NCBI GenBank assembly: GCA_025459035.1
Contig: JALORJ010000174.1
Span: forward strand, 1 to 6,048
DNA: 6,048 nucleotides
DNA from: Burkholderiales bacterium
GTDB lineage: Bacteria; Pseudomonadota; Gammaproteobacteria; Burkholderiales; Ga0077523
Reading direction: 5' to 3'
A program made the position numbers and the translations under genes. The stretch's first letter is position 1. The number at the start of each line of letters is the position of its first letter. The notes below the pieces were generated by a model that worked only from the letters and a program-made list of their open reading frames with translations, made no database searches and was not told the DNA's origin. This document shows, piece by piece, positions 1 through 4,797 of this stretch.

Positions 1-300
1 CGGGTCATGGCGACCGGAGTTCGAACAACGCTGCCGGGCCGCGTCGTGCGCGTGCAACGCAACGGTTGGGGGTGACGCATTGCGCGCAACGGGTGCCGTT
101 TCGCGCCGTCCCCGCGCGCCGGCGCGGCAGATGGCCCGCCGGGCGATCGAGGCCGCGCCGATGCGGCGCCGACCCCTTGTGCGCGGTCCGGGTGCCGCCT
201 GTGGTCTTGTCGCGACCGTCACCCGATCACCTCCGCCGACGGAGATCGTGGCGTCCACAATCGCGGCGCGCGACAAGCGCTCGATTCCAGGGAGCGTTCG
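1..300. other. Non-coding upstream region, no supported gene
   Basis: No reading frame here has a recognisable protein product. One plus-strand frame is open from the left edge to a TGA at 73-75 and could be the last residues of a gene lying outside the window, but the 24 codons match nothing I know. An ATG on the minus strand at 9-7 could begin a divergent gene, but only three codons are visible and it has no Shine-Dalgarno. Overlapping plus-strand frames starting at 66 and 80 give Arg/Ala-rich low-complexity translations typical of GC-rich non-coding DNA. The segment contains two 8-bp palindromes (GTTCGAAC at 19-26, GTCGCGAC at 209-216), a short hairpin CTCCG-CCGA-CGGAG at 231-244 and a longer-range inverted repeat listed separately. 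No convincing sigma70 -35/-10 pair was found for the gene starting at 301, although its promoter presumably lies here. Confidence 0.5.
206..277. repeat. 9-bp inverted repeat with 54-bp spacing upstream of the amidohydrolase
   Basis: CTTGTCGCG at 206-214 is exactly reverse-complementary to CGCGACAAG at 269-277. The centre-to-centre distance is 63 bp, about six helical turns, and the right arm ends 23 bp before the ATG at 301. The left arm overlaps the palindrome GTCGCGAC at 209-216. The arrangement would suit a pair of operator sites bound by a looping or dimeric regulator of the catabolic gene downstream. A 9-bp match can also arise by chance in DNA this GC-rich, so the regulatory role is only inferred. 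Confidence 0.3.
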
Positions 301-1551
301 ATGACGTCCGATACCGATACCGACACCGCGCTGCGCGTGAACGGCGCGCGGCTCTGGGATGCGCTCATGGCGCTGGCCCGGGTCGGCGCCACGCCGAAGG
401 GCGGCGTGCGCCGCCTGGCACTCACCGATGCCGACCGCGCCGGCCGTGACCTCGTCGTCGGCTGGTGCCGGGAGGCCGGGCTCGAGGTGCGCGTCGACCG
501 CATCGGCAACGTCTTCGCGCGCCGCGCCGGATCCGACCCGCGTCGCGCGCCGGTGATGTCCGGCAGCCACATCGACACGCAGCCGTCGGGCGGGCGCTTC
601 GACGGCAACTACGGTGTGCTGGCCGCGCTGGAAGTCATGCGCACGCTGTCCGACCACGGCATCACGACGACGGCGCCCCTCGAACTCGCGATCTGGACCA
701 ACGAGGAAGGCACCCGCTTCCAGCCGGTCATGATGGGATCGGGCGTGTTCGCCGGCGTCTTCGATCTCGACGCGACGCTCGCGTGCACCGACCAGGACGG
801 CGCGAGCGTCGGCGCCGAACTGGCGCGCATCGGCTATGCGGGCCCGGAGCCGGTCGGCGGCCGGCCGGTCGGGGCCTTCTTCGAGGTCCACATCGAGCAG
901 GGGCCCGTGCTCGAGGACACCGGACACGTGATCGGCGTGGTCGGCGGCGTGATGGGACTGCGCTGGTACGACGTCGTCGTCACCGGCCAGGACGCCCACG
1001 CCGGCCCGACGCCGATGGCGCTGCGTCGCGACGCGATGCTGGGGGCCGCTCGCATCACCGAGGCGGTGCACGCGATCGCGCTCGACCACGCCCCCCACGG
1101 ACGCGGCACGGTCGGGTTCGCGCGCGTGGCACCCAACTCGCGCAACGTGGTGCCCGGCGAGGTCCGGCTGTCGGTCGACCTGAGGCACGCCGACGCGCAG
1201 GCCCTCGATGCGATGGAGACTGCCTTGCGCGCAGCGGCCGATGCGACTGCCGCCCGCACGCGGGTGCAGGTCGCCGTGCAGCCGGTCACGGCCTTCGCCC
1301 CGACCGTCTTCGACGCGGATTGCGTCGCGACGGTCCGGCGCGCCGCCGCGCGTCTCGGCCACGTACCGTTCGACATCGTGAGCGGGGCAGGCCACGACGC
1401 GGTCTACCTCGCGCGCGTCGCGCCGACCGCGATGATCTTCGTGCCGTGCGAGGGCGGCATCTCGCACAACGAGATCGAGAATGCCGAACCCGCGCATCTC
1501 GAAGCTGGCGCGAACGTCCTGCTGCACGCGATGCTCACCCACGCCGGCTGA
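301..1551 (+). CDS. Zn-dependent M20-family amidohydrolase (N-carbamoyl-L-amino-acid hydrolase / beta-ureidopropionase type)
   Basis: This is a 416-residue protein, about the usual length for the hydantoinase/carbamoylase branch of peptidase family M20. These cytosolic dinuclear-metal enzymes cleave N-carbamoyl amino acids, 3-ureidopropionate or allantoate, releasing ammonia and CO2. The metal-site motifs are all visible: GSHIDTQPSGGRFDGNYG (88-105) supplies His90 and Asp101, TNEEGTRF (133-140) the catalytic Glu135 and metal-binding Glu136, EVHIEQGP (195-202) His197, and GISHNEIE (386-393) His389. The lid or dimerisation-domain motif QDAHAGPTPM (230-239) and SGAGHDA (361-367) are also intact. 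The ATG at 301 is preceded by a good Shine-Dalgarno AGGGAG at 289-294, six bases upstream, which fixes the start. No signal peptide or membrane segment is evident. The gene stands alone, convergent with hemH, and no hydantoinase, dihydropyrimidinase or transporter lies next to it here, so the substrate cannot be decided. The family call is firm; allC, hyuC, amaB or pydC would each be a guess. Confidence 0.92.
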   Translation: MTSDTDTDTALRVNGARLWDALMALARVGATPKGGVRRLALTDADRAGRDLVVGWCREAGLEVRVDRIGNVFARRAGSDPRRAPVMSGSHIDTQPSGGRFDGNYGVLAALEVMRTLSDHGITTTAPLELAIWTNEEGTRFQPVMMGSGVFAGVFDLDATLACTDQDGASVGAELARIGYAGPEPVGGRPVGAFFEVHIEQGPVLEDTGHVIGVVGGVMGLRWYDVVVTGQDAHAGPTPMALRRDAMLGAARITEAVHAIALDHAPHGRGTVGFARVAPNSRNVVPGEVRLSVDLRHADAQALDAMETALRAAADATAARTRVQVAVQPVTAFAPTVFDADCVATVRRAAARLGHVPFDIVSGAGHDAVYLARVAPTAMIFVPCEGGISHNEIENAEPAHLEAGANVLLHAMLTHAG

Positions 1552-1588
1552 CCCCACGCGCAGGCCGCGCGCGGTCCGCCCGACGGCG

Positions 1589-1611
1589 GCGCCCGGGGAC
1601 GCGCCGGGCGC
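1589..1611. terminator. Candidate bidirectional terminator hairpin between convergent genes
   Basis: GCGCCCGG (1589-1596) pairs perfectly with CCGGGCGC (1604-1611) across a 7-base loop, giving an all-GC 8-bp stem. It lies in the 67-bp gap between the stop codons of the amidohydrolase (plus strand) and hemH (minus strand), where a shared terminator is expected. There is no T-run on either side, so it does not match the classical intrinsic terminator. It may act as a U-tract-less terminator or an mRNA 3'-end stabiliser, or it may be incidental GC-rich self-complementarity. Confidence 0.4.
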
Positions 1612-1618
1612 GTCTGAC

Positions 1619-2719
1619 TCAGGCCGACGCGCCGAGCGCCATCGCGCGTTGTCTCTGCTGCGCGCCCTCGTGCGCCGCCTGTGCCGCGTCCCACGCCGGA
1701 TCGACCCAGCCGTGCAGGTGTGCAGCGGCGATGTCCGCGAGTGCCTGCAGCCAGGCGTCGGACTCGTTGAGGCACGGGATATAGCGGAAGCGCTCGCCGC
1801 CGGCCTCGAGAAAGGCCTCGCGGTTCTCCTCGCCGATCTCCTCGAGGGTCTCGAGGCAGTCCGACACGAACCCCGGACAGACCACGTCGACGGCCTTCAC
1901 ACCCTGTTCGGGGAGGCGCTCGAGCGTCTCCTGCGTGTAGGGCTCGAGCCACTTGGCGCGACCGAAGCGGGACTGGAACGTGAGCATCCACTCGTTGGGC
2001 GCGAGGCCGAGCGCCTCGCCCAGCAGGCGCCCGGTCTTGCGGCACTCGCAGTGGTACGGGTCGCCGCGATCGAGGTGGAAGCGGGGCACGCCGTGGAAGC
2101 TCATCACCAGCTTCTGCGTGCGGCCGTGCTCGGTCCAGTACGCGCGCACCTGGCGCGCCAGCGCCGCGATGTAGCCGGGGTGATCGTGGAAGTGCTTCAC
2201 CAGCCGCAGCTCCGGCACATGGCGCATGCCCTTGATCGCGTCGAAGACGGCGTCGTACGTGCTGCCCGTCGTGCTGGCCGCGTACTGCGGATAGAGCGGC
2301 ACCACGAGGATGCGGTCGCACCCGTCGGCGCGCAGCGCGGCGAGCCCGTCCGCGATCGACGGCTGGCCGTAGCGCATGGCGTGGCGCACGGTGGTCGGCG
2401 ACGCGAAGCGCGCGGACAGCTGGCGCGCCAGACCGTCGGCCTGACGCTCGGTGTGCACCCGCAGCGGCGAGCCTTCGGGCGTCCAGACGGTCGCGTACTT
2501 GGCTGCCGACTTCTTCGGGCGCACCCGCAGGATCACGCCGTGGAGGATGGCCCACCAGATCGGTCGCGGGATCTCGACGACCCGGGGATCCCAGAGGAAC
2601 TGGCGCAGGTAGCGACGCAGTGCCGGCGCGTCCGGCGCGTCGGGCGTGCCGAGGTTGACGAGCAGCACGCCGACGCGCGCCAGATCGCCGTGCCGGTACG
2701 GCGGTTCGGGGGCGAACAC
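1619..2719 (-). CDS. hemH: Ferrochelatase (protoporphyrin ferrochelatase)
   Basis: This enzyme inserts Fe2+ into protoporphyrin IX, the last step of protohaem synthesis, as a soluble or membrane-associated protein. The 366-residue product has the family's features in order: VGVLLVNLGTPDAP (16-29), the WTPEGSPL segment (79-86), the VPLYPQYAASTTGS loop (140-153), the signature LVMSFHGVP (204-212) with catalytic His209, GDPYHCECRKTGRLL (219-233) and CPGFVSDCLETLEEIGEENR (281-300), where Glu290 matches the second conserved active-site acid. The frame stays open upstream inside hrcA, but that extension is Arg/Ala-rich and unlike ferrochelatase. The GTG at 2719-2717 is the best start because it lies 11 bp after the hrcA stop and nine bases after a TGAGG ribosome site, and it gives the usual N-terminal length. 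Tight spacing to hrcA indicates co-transcription and probably translational coupling. The tail after about residue 333 is Ala/Gln-rich and poorly conserved. No disruption is seen. Confidence 0.96.
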   Translation of the reverse strand: MFAPEPPYRHGDLARVGVLLVNLGTPDAPDAPALRRYLRQFLWDPRVVEIPRPIWWAILHGVILRVRPKKSAAKYATVWTPEGSPLRVHTERQADGLARQLSARFASPTTVRHAMRYGQPSIADGLAALRADGCDRILVVPLYPQYAASTTGSTYDAVFDAIKGMRHVPELRLVKHFHDHPGYIAALARQVRAYWTEHGRTQKLVMSFHGVPRFHLDRGDPYHCECRKTGRLLGEALGLAPNEWMLTFQSRFGRAKWLEPYTQETLERLPEQGVKAVDVVCPGFVSDCLETLEEIGEENREAFLEAGGERFRYIPCLNESDAWLQALADIAAAHLHGWVDPAWDAAQAAHEGAQQRQRAMALGASA

Positions 2720-2728
2720 GGCCGCGCG

Positions 2729-2733
2729 CCTCA
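2729..2733 (-). promoter_or_regulatory. Ribosome binding site of hemH overlapping the hrcA stop codon
   Basis: On the minus strand the sequence reads TGAGG, in which the first three bases are the hrcA stop codon TGA. GAGG then lies nine bases before the GTG start of hemH at 2719. This supports the GTG start and suggests that ribosomes finishing hrcA help to start hemH. Confidence 0.55.
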
Positions 2734-3777
2734 GGACGCGCGCAGCGCGGGCTGCTCGGCGGAGTGCGACAGCGCGCTGGACAGCAGCCGCGCCGTGATG
2801 TCGACGATGGGGATGACGCGCTCGTAGGCCATGCGCGTCGGGCCGATGACGCCGACGGTACCCACGACCTGACCGTCGACCTCGTACGGCGCCGTGACGA
2901 CGCTGCACTCGTCGAGCGGCACGAGGTCGGACTCGCCGCCGATGAAGATCTGCACACCCTGCGCGCGGCTGGACAGGTCGAGCAGCTGCATGAACGTGGT
3001 CTTCTGCTCGAACAGCGCGAACAGGCGCCGCAGGTTGTCCATGTTCGACGACAGGTCGGCGACGTCGAGCAGGCGGCGCTCGCCGGAGATGACCCAGTCC
3101 TCGGCGCTGTCGTGTGCTGCCTCGGTGCCGGCGTCCACCGCCGCGGTCATCAGCCGGGTCATGTCCTCGCGCAGCTGGCGCAGTTCGGCCTGCAGGCGCG
3201 TGCGGATCTCGGCGAAGTCGAGCCCGGCGTAGTGGTGATTGAGGAAGTTGCCGGCTTCGGTGAGCTGGCTTGCGGAGTACGGCCGGTCGGTGACGAGGAT
3301 GCGGTTCTGCACGTCACCGTCGGGCGTGACGATGATCAGCAGCACGCGCTGGTCGGACAGGCGCAGGAACTCGACGTGGCGGAAGGCCGGCGTGCGCCGG
3401 CGCGGGGTCATCACGACCCCCGCGAACTGCGTGAGCTCCGACAGCAGGTTGGAGGCGGAGCTCACCAGGCGCTGCGTGGTGTCGGGCTGCAGCTGCCCCT
3501 GCAGCTGATGGATCTGGCCGTCCGCCAGCGGGCGCACCGTGAGCAGCGTGTCGACGAAGAAGCGGTAGCCGCGGGGCGTGGGCACCCGCCCGGCGGAGGT
3601 GTGCGGACTCGCGATGAAGCCCATCTCCTCGAGGTCGGCCATGATGTTGCGGATGCTGGCCGGCGACAGGTCGAGGCCGGAGTACTTCGACAGCGCCCGC
3701 GAGCCGACGGGCTGGCCGTCGTCGATGTAGCGCTCCACCAGGGTCTTGAGGAGGATGCGCGCGCGGTCGTTCAGCAT
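2731..3777 (-). CDS. hrcA: Heat-inducible transcription repressor HrcA
   Basis: HrcA is the repressor that binds CIRCE inverted repeats upstream of chaperone genes such as groESL and is kept active by GroEL. From the ATG at 3777 the protein has 348 residues, about the usual length. The N-terminal winged helix-turn-helix is clear: RARILLKTLVERYI (5-18), QPVGSRALSKYSGLDLSPAS (22-41), IRNIMADLEEMGFI (42-55) and SPHTSAGRVPTPRGYRFFVD (57-76). The central GAF-like and insertion regions follow. The C-terminal family motif GPTRMAYERVI sits at 312-322. A start four codons upstream (ATG at 3789, giving MSRPM first) is equally in frame. I prefer 3777 because family members usually begin MLxxRA and because the best promoter's -10 covers the 3789 ATG. 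Neither start has a Shine-Dalgarno. The frame also stays open far upstream through the opposite strand of nadK, but that extension is an antisense artefact. hrcA is the first gene of a hrcA-hemH operon, divergent from nadK. No CIRCE is visible in front of it. Confidence 0.95.
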   Translation of the reverse strand: MLNDRARILLKTLVERYIDDGQPVGSRALSKYSGLDLSPASIRNIMADLEEMGFIASPHTSAGRVPTPRGYRFFVDTLLTVRPLADGQIHQLQGQLQPDTTQRLVSSASNLLSELTQFAGVVMTPRRRTPAFRHVEFLRLSDQRVLLIIVTPDGDVQNRILVTDRPYSASQLTEAGNFLNHHYAGLDFAEIRTRLQAELRQLREDMTRLMTAAVDAGTEAAHDSAEDWVISGERRLLDVADLSSNMDNLRRLFALFEQKTTFMQLLDLSSRAQGVQIFIGGESDLVPLDECSVVTAPYEVDGQVVGTVGVIGPTRMAYERVIPIVDITARLLSSALSHSAEQPALRAS

Positions 3778-3784
3778 GGGACGA

Positions 3785-3813
3785 GACATAGCACAGCGTC
3801 GGGCATCGTTGAA
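3785..3813 (-). promoter_or_regulatory. Candidate sigma70 promoter of hrcA-hemH
   Basis: Read on the minus strand, TTCAAC (3813-3808) and TATGTC (3790-3785) are separated by exactly 17 bases, a good housekeeping-sigma arrangement with four of six matches to the -35 consensus TTGACA. Transcription would begin about seven bases after the -10, near 3778, that is at or one base before the ATG at 3777. If real, the hrcA mRNA would be leaderless or nearly so. No -10/-35 pair of comparable quality was seen further upstream. Confidence 0.4.
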
Positions 3814-3835
3814 GCGGCGCACCATGGCGGGCGGG

Positions 3836-3847
3836 GCCGGCGCCGGC
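3836..3847. repeat. 12-bp perfect palindrome in the divergent promoter region
   Basis: GCCGGCGCCGGC is a perfect 12-bp palindrome, itself made of two GCCGGC palindromes in tandem. It lies between the two divergent promoters and covers the position where a -35 element for nadK would fall (3839-3844). It could be a binding site for a regulator serving both directions, or a simple product of GC-rich composition. It does not resemble CIRCE or a LexA box. Confidence 0.35.
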
Positions 3848-3858
3848 GCGAGGGCGTG

Positions 3859-3867
3859 TGCTACAAC
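3859..3867 (+). promoter_or_regulatory. Candidate extended -10 promoter of nadK-recN
   Basis: TGCTACAAC matches the extended -10 form TGnTATAAT at seven of eight specified positions apart from the last base and the central T/C change (TACAAC for the hexamer). No recognisable -35 lies 16-18 bases upstream, as is common for extended -10 promoters. The predicted start point near 3874 is only about three bases before the nadK ATG at 3877, so the mRNA would have almost no leader. Confidence 0.38.
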
Positions 3868-3876
3868 GACCGCGCC

Positions 3877-4755
3877 ATGCAAACACGGTTCCGCGTCGTC
3901 GCCCTGATCGGCAAGTACAAGAGCCCGGAGATCCTGCCGTCCCTGCTGGCGCTGGCCGACTGGCTCGCCGGGCGCGGTCTCGAGGTGGTCGTCGACACCC
4001 TCACCGCGTCGCACGCGACCGACCTGCCGCTGCGGGTCCTGTCGCTGGACGACATCGGGCGCGAGGCGGACCTCGCGATCGTGCTCGGCGGCGACGGCAC
4101 GATGCTCAACATCGCCCGCACCCTGGCGCCGTTCGACGTCGCGCTGGCCGGCGTCAACGTCGGCCGCCTCGGCTTCCTGACCGACGTGTCGATCGACACG
4201 ATGTTCGAGACGGTGGGCGCGATGATCGACGGCCGTCACATCGTCGAGCGGCGCATGCTGGTCGAAGCCGAGGTCCGGCGCGACGAGCGGCCGGTGCTGC
4301 AGACCTCGGCGTTCAACGACATCGTGGTCAGCAAGGGCGCGGTCGGCAGCCTGATCGAGGTGCAGGTGCGCATCGACCACCAGTTCGTGTGCGCGCTGCG
4401 GGCCGACGGGCTGATCGTCTCGACGCCGACAGGATCGACCGCCTACGCGCTGTCGGCGGGCGGCCCGATCCTGCATCCGTCGCTGTCGTTGCTCACGCTG
4501 GTGCCGGTGTGTCCGCAGACGCTGTCGATCCGCCCGCTGGTCGTGTCGGGCGACTCGATGATCGAGATCGAGATCATCGACGCCCGCGACGCGCGCGCCC
4601 ACTTCGACAGCCATTCGCACCTCGAGCTGCAGGAAGGCGACCGCATCGTCGTGCGGCGTTGCGCGCACGGCGTGCGCCTGCTGCACCCGTCCGACCACGA
4701 CTACTTCCACATGCTTCGCGAGAAGCTGCGCTGGAGCGAACGCCCGGGGCGCTGA
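3877..4755 (+). CDS. nadK: NAD kinase
   Basis: NadK phosphorylates NAD+ at the 2'-hydroxyl of its adenosine ribose with ATP (or polyphosphate in some families), and is the cell's source of NADP. The 292-residue product has the usual bacterial length. It shows the diagnostic GGDGTML (71-77) with catalytic Asp73, GVNVGRLGFL (92-101), the FNDIVVSKG segment (146-154) with Asn147/Asp148 in the NAD-binding position, and the RADGLIVSTPTGSTAYALSA run spanning 175-194 followed by GGPI. One oddity is PQTLSIRP (213-220). Family members usually read PHTLSxRP, with Asn or Ala at the variable position, so Gln214 replaces a conserved His. The ATG at 3877 gives the normal N terminus MQTRFRVVALIGKY. An in-frame GTG at 3856 adds seven residues that do not look like the family. 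No Shine-Dalgarno precedes the ATG. nadK is followed after 42 bp by recN on the same strand, probably as one transcript, and is divergent from hrcA. Confidence 0.96.
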   Translation: MQTRFRVVALIGKYKSPEILPSLLALADWLAGRGLEVVVDTLTASHATDLPLRVLSLDDIGREADLAIVLGGDGTMLNIARTLAPFDVALAGVNVGRLGFLTDVSIDTMFETVGAMIDGRHIVERRMLVEAEVRRDERPVLQTSAFNDIVVSKGAVGSLIEVQVRIDHQFVCALRADGLIVSTPTGSTAYALSAGGPILHPSLSLLTLVPVCPQTLSIRPLVVSGDSMIEIEIIDARDARAHFDSHSHLELQEGDRIVVRRCAHGVRLLHPSDHDYFHMLREKLRWSERPGR

Positions 4756-4797
4756 CGCGCGTCCCCGGAGTCCCCCGCCCACCCGGCCGTCGCCCCG

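Noticed and set aside
1..9. Possible start of a divergent minus-strand gene at the ATG at 9-7
   Set aside because: Only three codons lie in the window and there is no ribosome binding site, so it cannot be supported.
10..35. GTTCGAAC resembling a tRNA T-loop
   Set aside because: The flanking bases do not form a 5-bp T-stem, and no acceptor, D or anticodon arms can be built around it.
465..1784. A 439-codon plus-strand frame overlapping the amidohydrolase and the end of hemH
   Set aside because: The translation is dominated by Arg, Ala and Gly, has no recognisable domain, and conflicts with two well-supported genes.
1404..2957. A 517-codon minus-strand frame over hemH and the end of hrcA
   Set aside because: It is a shifted frame of hemH with an Arg/Ala/Pro-rich product. 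The hemH frame itself contains all catalytic motifs.
2764..3876. A plus-strand open frame opposite hrcA that runs into nadK
   Set aside because: It is the antisense frame of hrcA joined to nadK by a lack of stop codons. NadK homology begins only at 3877.
3790..4782. A 331-codon upstream extension of the hrcA frame, giving an apparent fusion protein
   Set aside because: The extension runs antisense through nadK and is composed of low-complexity His/Arg/Asp/Val-rich sequence. HrcA's normal N terminus begins at 3777 or 3789.
4756..4797. Possible separate promoter or SOS box for recN in the nadK-recN gap
   Set aside because: The 42 bases are almost entirely G and C with no -10-like element and no CTGT-N8-ACAG pattern, so co-transcription with nadK is the simpler reading.
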